NCBI GenBank assembly: GCA_965214995.1
Contig: CBDCCT010000002.1
Span: forward strand, 4,960,001-5,024,000
Direction of reading: 5' to 3'
DNA: 64,000 nt
From: CBDCCT01 sp965214995
GTDB lineage: Bacteria > Deinococcota > Deinococci > Deinococcales > Trueperaceae
The notes beneath the pieces were generated by a model, which worked only from the letters and a program-made list of their open reading frames with translations, searched no databases and had not been told where the DNA came from. The stretch's first letter is position 1. Each line of letters begins with the position of its first letter. A program made the translations under genes and the position numbers. Of the stretch, positions 16,889 through 25,267 are shown in pieces.

Positions 16889-17502
16889 ATGCGGATGGTT
16901 AAGCCCAGAAAAGACGTTATGCTCAAGCTGAGTGAAGACGAGACGATGCGCAGACTGGTAGAGCACTTCGGCGACTACAGCTGGGAACTCAACACGCCTT
17001 CGGGACGCTCGCCCGGGCCATAGCCGGGCAGGTCGTCTCCGGCAGGGCCGCGAAAAGAGCCTACAAAAGGCTCGAAGAAGCGACCCAGCTCGAGCCCCTG
17101 AGGGTCTCTGAAATGACGATGGAGGAGCTCATGGCCTTCGGCCTCAACGACCGGAGGGCCGCGTACCTGCGCAACGCTGCGGTCTTTGCCACAAATGGCG
17201 GTCTGGAAGACATAGAAAGCCAGAGCGACGAAGACGTCGAGGCAAGGCTAACGAGCGTCAAGGGTATCGGCCCGTGGACGGCGCATATGTTCCTTATCTT
17301 CTGCTTAGGCCGACTCGACGTATGGCCGACCGAAGATTTCGGGGTCGTTAATATCTCGAAGGAGCTATACGGGACGCAGACAAAAGGGGAACTTAGGAGA
17401 CTGGGAGAACGCTTTCGACCTTACCGAAGCGTGGCTGTCTGGTACATGTGGGCGCTCGTGGTCTCAAGGCAGGCACAGAGGAAATCAGGATATAGCGTTT
17501 AG
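16889..17502 (+). pseudogene. AlkA-type DNA glycosylase (HhH-GPD) broken by one frameshift
   Basis: The first part (VMLKLSEDETMRRLVEHFGD, then SWELNTP) runs out of frame near 16998. Supplying one missing base gives FGTLARAIAGQVVSGRAAK, then a helix-hairpin-helix VKGIGPWTAHMFLI and the catalytic-Asp region DVWPTEDFGVVN, ending at 17502. That is a ~205-aa DNA-3-methyladenine glycosylase II-like enzyme that removes alkylated bases. All key motifs survive, so the loss is recent or a sequence error. It follows the SRA-HNH gene in the same direction. Confidence 0.75.
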
Positions 17503-17530
17503 CAACGAAAATCTCAACCTCGGTAGCTCT

Positions 17531-18043
17531 CTAAAAATCCTCGAACGAGGGCTCCGGCTCACCGTAGTCTGTAGCTTCCCTTTTTTCGGCCTCGAACGCA
17601 TCAAGCACTTGACGAGAAAATTCGCTGTCCCCGGACTGCAATTCCTGAAGTGTGCCGAACCACTCGAGCCAGAAAGTGTCGTTATATAGGGACGCATTGA
17701 TGACCTTAGGTAAATCATCCGGTCCAATTTCCCCCGCCCTAATTCTTTCGGAAACAGAGTGCATCTCTTCAGTCATGAGGTCGGCGTCAACATCATTGCT
17801 TTGCTCTGCGTGCTCCCGCACATCTCGCTCGGCAAGATATGCGAGGGCTTCTTCTCGGCTCGGAAACAGCCTAAAACCTGCACCTCCGGAGAACGTGTCT
17901 TGTACGAAATAACCCCAGGTATTGTCCTGCTTAACATTGGCGGTTACTCGGCTCAATGTATACCCTCCATTCCATAATGACTCTAATTTTACAGTCAGTG
18001 ATTTGGAAATCAAGTAGCGCCAGCTCTCAACTTGTTGGTTCAA
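17531..18043 (-). CDS. Conserved-looking hypothetical protein, last gene of the prenyl/lipid operon
   Basis: A 170-aa, acidic, soluble protein of no family I recognise. The middle has a small-domain look (WGYFVQDTFSGGAGFRLFPS, then REEALAYLAERD), and the C-terminus is acidic (YGEPEPSFEDF). The TTG start at 18043 is 3 bp after the PAP2-like gene's stop, so it is probably co-transcribed; a later internal start is possible. Confidence 0.55.
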   Translation of the reverse strand: MNQQVESWRYLISKSLTVKLESLWNGGYTLSRVTANVKQDNTWGYFVQDTFSGGAGFRLFPSREEALAYLAERDVREHAEQSNDVDADLMTEEMHSVSERIRAGEIGPDDLPKVINASLYNDTFWLEWFGTLQELQSGDSEFSRQVLDAFEAEKREATDYGEPEPSFEDF

Positions 18044-18046
18044 TTT

Positions 18047-18655
18047 CTACAGCATCAACAGCCAACAGGTAAAGCACAGGAACCCAACCGACCACCCCAG
18101 CACGACTTCCAGAACGGTGTGGCGCGTCAGGTAGAGCCGCGACCACCCGACGGGCAGGCTGAGGAGTCCCAGAACGACCGCCAGCGGCGCCGAGGTGAAA
18201 GCGAACACGGCGGCGCAACCGCCCATCGCGAGCATGTGAAGGCTGACCTTTCCGATGGCGCGGTTCAGGACGGCGGCGACGCCGAAAGCGAAAAGCGCCG
18301 CCTGCAGGGTCTCCCGGACCACTCCGGGGGCATCAAAAATAATGAGCAGAATGATGAGCAGCAGAAAACAAGCCCCGGCGAGCACGTAAAGCAGGTGCCT
18401 GTCCTCCCTCACGGACACGCCGACGTCCTCGTAGCGCCCCGCCCTGACCCGCAGCAGGACGAGAACCAGCACCGGGAGGATGAGCACCGCAACCGTGAGC
18501 GCCGTCCAGCCCAGAGCCGCCGAGGGGGGGACGCCGGACAGGCGCTGCGCCCAGAAGAGGACCAAGACGGGGACGACGAAAGGGTGAAAGACCTTCGACA
18601 CCCAGACGGCTAGCGTCCTAGGCCCTCGAGCCTCACCCGCGGGTCGCACGTTCAC
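18047..18655 (-). CDS. PAP2-like integral membrane phosphatase
   Basis: A 202-aa membrane protein with about six hydrophobic segments. It carries recognisable but altered PAP2 motifs: KVSLHMLAMGG (motif 2, K/P-S-x-H) and SRLYLTRHTVLEVVLGW (motif 3, SR-x5-H-x3-D, with Glu at the final acid). Motif 1 is not obvious. PAP2 enzymes dephosphorylate lipid phosphates such as undecaprenyl or prenyl diphosphate. Its start overlaps the upstream PLC-like gene by 23 bp. Together with the cis-prenyltransferase two genes upstream, a prenyl (di)phosphate substrate is a reasonable inference. Confidence 0.65.
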   Translation of the reverse strand: MNVRPAGEARGPRTLAVWVSKVFHPFVVPVLVLFWAQRLSGVPPSAALGWTALTVAVLILPVLVLVLLRVRAGRYEDVGVSVREDRHLLYVLAGACFLLLIILLIIFDAPGVVRETLQAALFAFGVAAVLNRAIGKVSLHMLAMGGCAAVFAFTSAPLAVVLGLLSLPVGWSRLYLTRHTVLEVVLGWSVGFLCFTCWLLML

Positions 18656-19346
18656 GCCCGGAGGAGAAGGGGGCGTTCTCTCCCTGCCCTAGCCTGTCAA
18701 TAACATGGGCGGTAACTTCGGAGAAAATCTGTCTCGAGGCCTTCGCGATGACGCCATAAACGACGGGGCGGACGAGCGGGTTTTTCACCATCCCCACCAC
18801 CCGCTCTACCGTCCGGAGCCGCTGCGCGGGGAACAGCCGTGTCTCCCTCGCCATCGTGAGCGCCGCCTCCAGGTCATGATGCTCGAGGTAGCGCCGCATC
18901 GAGGCGACCGCCCGCTTGACATCTGAAGAGGGTATCCCGAGTGCTTCCGTGAATTCGTTCTGTATAGGCTTAAGCCCGACAACGTCCACCGGCTGTTTGA
19001 GGCAGTACAGCTCGAACGCCAGAGCCTGCAGCCCTCGGGTCATCCTTTGTCTAATGAGGGGCGGGAAGGCTTTTTTGTAAGCCTCTTTGAGTTCCGGGTA
19101 CTCCCACACCTCGTCGATCAGCAGGTGGACCTTATAGCCGAGCAGGTAATCCGCCGAAGTGTCCGTCTGGAAGTAGGGCTCGAGCCGCTCGACGGGAAAG
19201 TGGTACTTCTCTCTGGGTTGCTGGGTGAAGTAACGGATGTCCGGCATGAACGCGCCGACGAGGTACTCTGTCTGATTCTTGATAGGTAAGTTCCCCTCTT
19301 CAGCAACCTCTTGTGCGAGTACGTAGTGTGAGTAAGGCATCGGCAT
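18633..19346 (-). CDS. Zinc-dependent phospholipase C-like (S1/P1 fold) protein
   Basis: A 237-aa helical protein. The N-terminus MPYSHYVLAQEV, GAFMPDIRY and the following YKVHLLIDEVWEYPEL carry the His/Asp residues spaced as in the zinc-dependent phospholipase C-like family. The rest is mainly alpha-helical. No signal peptide is seen, so it probably acts in the cytoplasm. It starts 2 bp after the cis-prenyltransferase stop and overlaps the PAP2-like gene. Whether it hydrolyses a phospholipid or a prenyl compound is unknown. Confidence 0.6.
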   Translation of the reverse strand: MPMPYSHYVLAQEVAEEGNLPIKNQTEYLVGAFMPDIRYFTQQPREKYHFPVERLEPYFQTDTSADYLLGYKVHLLIDEVWEYPELKEAYKKAFPPLIRQRMTRGLQALAFELYCLKQPVDVVGLKPIQNEFTEALGIPSSDVKRAVASMRRYLEHHDLEAALTMARETRLFPAQRLRTVERVVGMVKNPLVRPVVYGVIAKASRQIFSEVTAHVIDRLGQGENAPFSSGRERATRG

Positions 19347-19348
19347 CG

Positions 19349-20038
19349 CTAAGCCCCCTTCCTTTGTTCGCGCTGGTCGTAGTCAACAAGCGCCCGCTTG
19401 AACTGCTCAGGCGTGAAGTCCGGCCACATCAGGTCGCTGAAGTAGAGTTCGCTGTAGGCGAGCTGCCACAGCATGAAGTTGCTGGCGCGCTGCTGAGCGC
19501 CCGTGCGGATGAGCAGATCGGGGTCGCCGAAAGGGGCGGTGCTCAGGAAGCTTGCGAAACGCTGTTCCGTCAAGCTGCTAACATCACACCCGCTTACACT
19601 TTGACTCAGCTTCCTGACGGCCTCGATGACGTCCCACCTGCCCCCGTAGTTGAACGCCATCACAAAGTTCGTCCGGTTGCATAGCGCTGTTTCCGTTATC
19701 GTGTGCTCGATGGCGCGTCGGATGTTCGGGGGCAGCCCGTCAAAATCGCCAATGGTGTGAACGCGAACGCCGTGCTGCTTGAAGGCGTCAGTGTGTTCAA
19801 AGAGAATCTCCTCGAAGGCTTTCATGACCGCGTCAATCTCTTTCTGGTCGCGTTTCCAGTTCTCCGTCGAGAACAAGAAGGCGGTGACGTTCTTGGTGCC
19901 CAGCTCGGCGGCGGTGCAGACGATGTCCACGAGGTTGCTACCGGCGAGTTTGTAAGCTTTGAAAAAGGGCATCTGCTGTTGGCGTGCCCAGCGCCTGTTG
20001 CCGTCGACGATGAGCGCGACGTGGTTGGGATGACTCAT
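19349..20038 (-). CDS. cis-prenyltransferase (UppS family) with altered metal-site residue
   Basis: A 229-aa enzyme of the undecaprenyl diphosphate synthase family, which adds isopentenyl units in cis. Motifs: IVDGNRRWA (catalytic Asp and Arg present, usual Gly replaced by Arg), FLFSTENWKR, AFNYGGRWDVIEAVR, and PDLLIRTGAQQRASNFMLWQ followed by ELYFSDLMWPDF. In the last motif the normal R-T-[SG]-G-E has become R-T-G-A-Q, so the Mg-binding Glu is Gln. The GGAGGT site lies in the end of the upstream gene. The variant motif and operon setting suggest a specialised enzyme rather than the housekeeping cell-wall UppS. Confidence 0.85.
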   Translation of the reverse strand: MSHPNHVALIVDGNRRWARQQQMPFFKAYKLAGSNLVDIVCTAAELGTKNVTAFLFSTENWKRDQKEIDAVMKAFEEILFEHTDAFKQHGVRVHTIGDFDGLPPNIRRAIEHTITETALCNRTNFVMAFNYGGRWDVIEAVRKLSQSVSGCDVSSLTEQRFASFLSTAPFGDPDLLIRTGAQQRASNFMLWQLAYSELYFSDLMWPDFTPEQFKRALVDYDQREQRKGA

Positions 20039-20039
20039 G

Positions 20040-20768
20040 TCAGTTACCTCCTATGGCGTCTACGTTGAAGACCTGAGCGGGCGTGAACTCCGACCAGTAG
20101 TGACAGTTTCGGGCTCGAGCGTTCCACTGATAGATGCCTCCTTCTTCCAAGAGATTTTCTGGTACTTCTACGCTGTTCGTGAGGGCAAAATTGTTGTTGT
20201 AGATGACTTGGTCTGTTTGAAGGTTACGAATGTAAAAGCCGTAGCCCATGATGTTTGGGTCAGGGGCGACCTCGAGCGTCGGCGTGGTGGAGGTGGCGGT
20301 GCCCAGGGGCGAAACCATGACGGGTATCTCGGGCGTGGTGGTGATGCGTGCTAAACGGATCAGGTTCTGCTGCGTCTCGCTAAGCGCTTCAGTCGATACC
20401 ATGAACTCCAAAGGGCTCGAGAATGAGGTCCAGCCGTCCCCGTCCAGCACGCGGACGCGCCAGGCGTAGGGGGTGTTCGGGCAGAGGGTGCCTTTGGGGA
20501 TAGGGAAGCTGTTGTTTACAACTGGCCCCGTATAGACGTTGTCGCCGCTCACCAAATTTTCGACGTAAAACTCATAGCTCAGCGCGCCGTCCACCTCCGA
20601 GACACGCAAGACGGGTGTCAACTGATCGACTGTGCCTTCGGGACCGATGAGCGTCGGGATTGATAGCTCGGAGGTCGCCTTAACTCGATCTCGGAACGAG
20701 AAGATGCCGCCTCGAGCTGCTAGCAGGCGAGGCTGAACGATGAAGCTTTCGTAGGCAATGACGAGTAC
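20040..20768 (-). pseudogene. Fibronectin-III-like protein, 5' end removed by IS insertion
   Basis: About 240 residues survive. Two Fn3-like beta-sandwich repeats are visible: TPVLRVSEVDGALSYEFYV...CPNTPYAWRVRVLDGDGW and TPTLEVAPDPNIMGYGFYI...GGIYQWNARARNCHYW. The open frame continues ~24 bases into the IS630 end, so the true N-terminus, probably a signal peptide, is lost. Its stop is one base before the cis-prenyltransferase start and contains that gene's ribosome-binding site, so it was the first or an early gene of the operon. Confidence 0.65.
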
Positions 20769-21554
20769 TAGTGGGTCATCCGCCACGCGCATAGCCTTTG
20801 GTGCTGCGGCACTTCGACAGTAGAAATAGGACGCAAGCTGCAGGCACCTGAACCTCCTAAGCGGTGGCGGCGCGCTCTGGCCCTGTCCCGCCGGGCTTTG
20901 CGCTTGCCGCCCCAGACAAAGGGAGTGGGCTGCTGGTTCCAGTGGCGGGCCGTGGCTTCAAGCCAGGAGATGATGTCTTGTGGCGTCTTGGGGTGCTGTC
21001 CGGCCAGCGCGCGCCGGGTGAGGATACGTTGGATGGACTCGGCCATGTTGAGCCAACTGCCGCCGACGGGAGTGTAGATAGGCATAACGCCATGCTCCAT
21101 GAGCCAGCAGACTAAGTCAGCGGATTTGTGACCGGCAAGATTGTCCAGAACCAGGAGCATTCTCAGGGGAGGTAAATCTTTAAGCAGACCGAACTTTACC
21201 GTTAGACCCTGTTGCCACACCTCCCACAGCGCTCGGTTGAGCTCGGCAGTAAGTCTTACTGCCGGAGGCAAGGCGGCCAGGATGCGCGTCAGTTCTTCTT
21301 GAAGCCAGGGGTGCAGAACCTTGGTTCTTGGTGCTGGTTACGCCCTTGACGCGAACCTCGCCGGTCTTAGGGTGGAAGAGCGTCAGTAGTTTGGCCGTTC
21401 CGTTGCGCAGGTATTCATGAGCTTGGCGTGCCGCTTGAGCTTGAACTTGCCAACTCTCGCCTGGCTGAGGCGTAGTCTGGTAGGGACCGGCCTCGTCCTC
21501 GCACCACAACGCCAAGCCTAGCTTCTCAGCCGTCAGGTAAGCTTGTTCGATCAA
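20768..21554 (-). pseudogene. IS630 transposase orfB (DDE part), frameshifted
   Basis: Starts at 21554, overlapping orfA's stop (ATGA). First catalytic acid region ALWCEDEAGPYQT; after VTSTKNQ (near 21319) one extra base shifts the frame, and the sequence continues VLHPWLQEELTRILAALPP. Then come LLVLDNLAGHKS (second Asp) and GSWLNMAESIQRIL (Glu). The stop TAG is made by the terminal repeat plus the flanking TA. The frameshift could be programmed as in some IS630 elements, but no slippery run is evident. Confidence 0.8.
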
Positions 21555-22186
21555 CTTTTTTTCGCCTCGGCGTCTCCGTCCTGAACCTTGACCACTCCAG
21601 CCTTACGTTTGCGCAACACCACACCCGTCTCACACCAGCTCCGGCTCCGCTGCCAACTCAGGCCCGCCTCACGTAACACCTGATGAAGTGTTGTTCGTCC
21701 CACCTTCAACCCCTGCTTATGCAACGCGTCACGTAAAGTGCTTAATGACCAGGTAGCCGCCCCATCCTCTTCGCAATTAGGCTGACGCTGCCACGTTTCC
21801 AAAATCATCTGCCGGGCGGGAGCGTCATAGCGCAGCTCCGGCCCGCCCCCGTGTCGAGGCGTCACCGCGGCTAACCCCTCCTCATTGAAGCGGCTCACCA
21901 GGTTTGCCACCGCGTCGCCCGATTTACGTCCTACTAAGCGTGCCGCCTCGCTGTAGCTCTTCCCCTCAGCTACCCCCAATAAAGCTTTGGCACGAGCCAC
22001 TTTGACCGCGGGCTCGCGCAGGGAGCGACTGAGCTGTTCCAGGCTCTGACGTTCTTCTAGGCTCAAGGGGCGTAAGGGGTCTTTCTGACGACGCGCCATG
22101 CGGGCTCCTTAGCTTCTCTTTGTTTCTACCGCGCTCAGTTTAGCACCCGTAGCTTCCATTGGCTACAACCGTGTCGGATGACCCAC
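20771..22186 (-). mobile_element. IS630-family insertion sequence
   Basis: A 1,416-bp element bounded by TA on both sides (20769-20770 and 22187-22188), the target duplicated by IS630-type elements. The ends are inverted repeats: GTGGGTCATCCG is perfect, and similarity continues to ~31 bp (CACG, TAGCC and TGG blocks match). It encodes orfA (HTH) and a frameshifted orfB (DDE). It separates the Fn3-like gene from the transposase gene on the right. Confidence 0.85.
21551..22099 (-). CDS. IS630 transposase orfA (helix-turn-helix DNA-binding part)
   Basis: A 182-aa protein with two HTH units: SYSEAARLVGRKSGDAVANL near the N-terminus and WSLSTLRDALHKQGLKVGRT, a winged helix, further on. It ends in a basic tail. 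It binds the IS ends; the catalytic half is in the overlapping orfB. Confidence 0.85.
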   Translation of the reverse strand: MARRQKDPLRPLSLEERQSLEQLSRSLREPAVKVARAKALLGVAEGKSYSEAARLVGRKSGDAVANLVSRFNEEGLAAVTPRHGGGPELRYDAPARQMILETWQRQPNCEEDGAATWSLSTLRDALHKQGLKVGRTTLHQVLREAGLSWQRSRSWCETGVVLRKRKAGVVKVQDGDAEAKKS

Positions 22187-22209
22187 TAGACTTAGAAAGC
22201 TTACTGAAC

Positions 22210-23166
22210 ATGGTGGATGAGTTAGAGCTTCAAGCCGACTCAGGTAACATCGCGTACTCGACCAGAAGTATGCTGAAGCTCTACTTGTACATGCTTCTAA
22301 AACGCATCAAGGGTTTTAAGACGCTTGCCAAACAGTTACGCCTCAAAGATGACCTGCTCGTTCAGTTTGGTTTAACAAGTCCGCCGCACCGGACCACCTT
22401 GAGTCGTCGCTTTAAGCAGTTGCCGCTCGTTTTACGCGAACAGATTCGCGGTCTCCACGCCGACTTTGTAGAGCAGGGGGTCACCCTAGTGGACGCGATG
22501 AGCGTTGACTCGTCTCTCATGCACGCTCACGGCAACGTCTGGCACAAGAAACAGCGGGACAAAGGAGAACTGCCCACGTGCGGCAACATCGTTAGGCGTG
22601 GTCGCACCCGCTACGACCAGGAGGCACACTGGGGTAAGAGCGGCTGTGGCGAGTGGGTCTATGGCTATCGGGTTCACTGCCTGGTAAGCGGTTGTTCGGA
22701 CGCAGCCTTGCCCTGTGACGTAGAGGTCGCCTCAGCCAACGTCAAAGATGCGTGGGTGTTCAAAGACCTACTTGCCCCTTCTGTCCCTAAAGCAACACAA
22801 GTCCTCCTGGGTGACGGCGGCTTCGACGATGAAAGCTGCTACGGCCTCTGTGACGACAAAGACATCAGCCTCGTTGCACCTATCAAAGTTAAAGCCAGCA
22901 CCCCGCCCGAGCGACTTGAACGCGCCCGGCTTTATCACGACCCCGAGGTGCGCTCAACTTTTGTCCTGAGAAAAACGACGGCGGAACCTTTTCAGGGTCA
23001 ACTTAAGAACTTGTTCGACCTCGAATATCTTTGCATGAAAGGTCTTGCCAACGTCAGAACTCTTGTTGTTCTCGCTACCCTTGCCTACTTACTGCTCGCC
23101 AAGCTCAATCATCGGCTGGGGCTCGACATCCTCAAGCTTCAAGACACCCTCATCGCCATCAGGTGA
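22210..23166 (+). CDS. IS4/IS5-superfamily DDE transposase, abutting the IS630 element
   Basis: About 319 aa. An N-terminal helical domain (TRSMLKLYLYMLLKRIKGFK) precedes the DDE core: LVDAMSVDSSLM (first Asp), LLGDGGFDDESCYG (second Asp) and KTTAEPFQGQLKNLFDLE (Glu region). The open frame reaches into the IS630 end (22159), giving a false N-terminal extension; the first ATG outside IS630 is 22210. IS630 inserted at a TA just upstream, so the promoter and perhaps the first codons are lost. The element's own terminal repeats were not found. Confidence 0.75.
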   Translation: MVDELELQADSGNIAYSTRSMLKLYLYMLLKRIKGFKTLAKQLRLKDDLLVQFGLTSPPHRTTLSRRFKQLPLVLREQIRGLHADFVEQGVTLVDAMSVDSSLMHAHGNVWHKKQRDKGELPTCGNIVRRGRTRYDQEAHWGKSGCGEWVYGYRVHCLVSGCSDAALPCDVEVASANVKDAWVFKDLLAPSVPKATQVLLGDGGFDDESCYGLCDDKDISLVAPIKVKASTPPERLERARLYHDPEVRSTFVLRKTTAEPFQGQLKNLFDLEYLCMKGLANVRTLVVLATLAYLLLAKLNHRLGLDILKLQDTLIAIR

Positions 23167-23445
23167 ACCTTGCACACCCCTCGTTTTACTTAGAAAGGAA
23201 ATTTGATGAAGTTTGTAATGGGCTTGCGTCGCGCGACTTCTACGCTGCTGTAAGTCCGGACAATGTTTCTAATTGTATAGTCGGCTAGCCCCAGCAGCCC
23301 GCGTCACCGAACTAAGTTCCGGTCACCACTTCAACCATCCGCTCGAGGCGAGAAAGGGCCTCTGGCCCAACACCCGGGGCTCAGCTACCGACGCCCGGAG
23401 AAGTCTGACAACACCTTGCAGCGAAGAAAGAACTAAGATAGTTTC
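23167..23445. other. Gap holding a cut-off gene start
   Basis: GAAAGGAAATTTG then ATG at 23205 opens a 15-codon frame (MKFVMGLRRATSTLL, stop at 23250-23252). It has a good ribosome site but ends at once, as if the rest of a gene was removed when the transposon arrived. Nothing else is recognisable before the RraA-like gene. Confidence 0.3.
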
Positions 23446-24162
23446 ATGGTTCCCAAAACAGTGCTCGAGAAACTCCGCCAGTACGACACGCCCACCATCT
23501 GCAACCTCATCGAGCTTTTCGACGTGCGTCCACGCACCGCAGGTTACATGGACGAGCGCATCCGCGCGCAGTTCCCCAAGTTGCCGCCGCTGGTGGGTTT
23601 CGCCTCGCCGGTCACGGTGCGCTCCTTGATACCCGCGGGTGACGGCAGCTACGCCTGGTTGGAAGAGCACGTGCGGCGTTTCGAGGAGTTGCCCGAGGAC
23701 GTCGTGGTAGTCCAGCAGGATCTGGACGGCCCCAAAGTCGCCGCGACCTTTGGCGAGGTGATGTGCAGCACCTATCAGGCGTTCGGGGCGGTGGGGCTGG
23801 TCTCGAGCGGGGCGGCGCGCGACTTGGAGCAGGTGCGCGCCCTCGGCTTCCCGGTTTTCACCGACGGGGCCATCTGCTCGCACGGCTACTTTCATACCGT
23901 TGACATCCACGTTAGCGTCAACGTCGGGGGCGTCGTCGTGCGCCCAGGCGATTTGCTGCACGGCGATATCAACGGGGTGACGACCATCCCCGTTGATATC
24001 GCCAGCGAACTCGCCGACATAGCCGACGCCTTCGTCGCCGCCGAAAACCTCATCATCAGTGCGGTGCGTGGCAAAAAGCCTACCGTAAAAGACTTGGCAA
24101 GCGCCCGCGCCGAATCCAAAGCGCAAGTCGAGGCTATCGTCAAGCAACTCAAGAAAAGGTGA
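23446..24162 (+). CDS. RraA/HMG-aldolase-family protein
   Basis: A 238-aa protein of the RraA-like fold, which includes 4-hydroxy-4-methyl-2-oxoglutarate aldolases, oxaloacetate decarboxylases and RNase E regulators. Motifs: DTPTICNLIELF at the start, GEVMCSTYQAFGAVGLVSSG, GAARDLEQVRALGFPVF (the Arg-Asp pair binding substrate and metal) and PGDLLHGDINGVTTIP. In catabolic clusters like this, with an Ldh-type dehydrogenase 55 bp downstream, an aldolase or decarboxylase acting on a hydroxy-acid is more likely than RNase E control. Confidence 0.85.
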   Translation: MVPKTVLEKLRQYDTPTICNLIELFDVRPRTAGYMDERIRAQFPKLPPLVGFASPVTVRSLIPAGDGSYAWLEEHVRRFEELPEDVVVVQQDLDGPKVAATFGEVMCSTYQAFGAVGLVSSGAARDLEQVRALGFPVFTDGAICSHGYFHTVDIHVSVNVGGVVVRPGDLLHGDINGVTTIPVDIASELADIADAFVAAENLIISAVRGKKPTVKDLASARAESKAQVEAIVKQLKKR

Positions 24163-24217
24163 GGCGCAAGAGGAAGCTCGCCAAGCGTCCTCTCGGCAAC
24201 TTTGTGAAAGGCAGCTC

Positions 24218-25267
24218 ATGATGCTCGTCCAGGCCGAACCCCTCACCGACTTCGTGCGCGAGCTGTTTCTAGCGGCGGGCGCACCCGAGACGAGCGCGCG
24301 TCTGGTCGCGCGCTCGCTCGTCACGACGAACCTGACCGGCCACGACTCGCACGGGGTCATCCGCGCGCCTCAGTATCTCGAGGCCATCGAAGACGGTCGC
24401 TTAGACCCGGCGGCGAGCCCCGTTACCGAACATGAAACCGACGTTATTACTCTGGTAGACGGTCGGCACACCTTCGGGCAGGTCGTCGCAGACTTCGGCA
24501 TACGCGCGGCCATCGCCAAGGCCAAAACGAAAGGAATCGCGGCGACGGGGCTTAAAAACGCTCAGCATGTGGGGCGTTTGGGCGAGTGGGTGGAGCGGGC
24601 GGCGCAGCATAACCTTATCGGCTTAGGGTTTTGCAACGGGGGAACACCCGGGGGTCTGGTGACGCCCTTCGGCGGGGCGGGGCGTTTTATGGGCACGAAC
24701 CCTTTTGCCGCCGCCGTGCCCGTCAAGGACGGCGCGCCCATCGTGGTGGATTTTGCGACCAGCGTCGTGGCCGAGGGCAAGGTGCGCGTGGCGCTCAACA
24801 GGGGTGAAAGGTTGGCCGAGAGCCGCATTCAAGACAAACACGGCCTTGCCAGCACCAACCCCGCCGACCTTTACAACGGCGGCGCGCTGCTCCCGATGGG
24901 CGAACACAAAGGCTCCGGGCTGTCCTTTTTGATGGAGCTTTTGGGCGGCCTCCTTTTGGCCCAGGGCAGCCCGAAACTCGCTGACTACGGCAAGTTTAGA
25001 AACGGGGTGCTGTTCATCGTTCTGGCGGTCGAAGCGTTCAGACCGCTCGAGCCTTTTCTGGCCCAAAGCCGCGAGCTGAGCGAGCTGTTTAAAGCGTCGC
25101 CCGTCGCCCCCGGCGTTGACGAAGTCCTGCTGCCCGGTGAGTCTGAGCGGCGCATGACCCAGCAACGTCTCCGAGAGGGGATTCCCGTCGACGAAGCGAC
25201 CTGGGCGCAACTGGTCGACTGCGCGGGCACCCTGAACGTTCCCGTTCCGGAAGTCGGTGGTGGTTAG
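24218..25267 (+). CDS. Ldh-family (type-2 malate/L-lactate/ureidoglycolate) NAD(P)-dependent dehydrogenase
   Basis: A 349-aa oxidoreductase of the malate/L-lactate dehydrogenase family, distinct from the Rossmann-type LDH. Visible motifs: TNLTGHDSHGVIR (catalytic His), GFCNGGTPGGLVTPFGG, MGTNPFAAAVP, IVVDFATSVVAEGKVRVA and MGEHKGSGLSFLMELLGG. It interconverts 2-hydroxy and 2-oxo acids. It follows the RraA-like gene in the same direction and is probably co-transcribed, giving a short hydroxy-acid catabolic pathway. Confidence 0.9.
   Translation: MMLVQAEPLTDFVRELFLAAGAPETSARLVARSLVTTNLTGHDSHGVIRAPQYLEAIEDGRLDPAASPVTEHETDVITLVDGRHTFGQVVADFGIRAAIAKAKTKGIAATGLKNAQHVGRLGEWVERAAQHNLIGLGFCNGGTPGGLVTPFGGAGRFMGTNPFAAAVPVKDGAPIVVDFATSVVAEGKVRVALNRGERLAESRIQDKHGLASTNPADLYNGGALLPMGEHKGSGLSFLMELLGGLLLAQGSPKLADYGKFRNGVLFIVLAVEAFRPLEPFLAQSRELSELFKASPVAPGVDEVLLPGESERRMTQQRLREGIPVDEATWAQLVDCAGTLNVPVPEVGGG

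Noticed and set aside
21301..21330. Programmed frameshift in IS630 orfB
   Set aside because: No A-rich or other slippery heptamer at the shift point, so a simple mutation is more likely.
23323..24360. 345-codon minus-strand open frame opposite the RraA-like gene
   Set aside because: No motif; the plus-strand RraA motifs are unmistakable.
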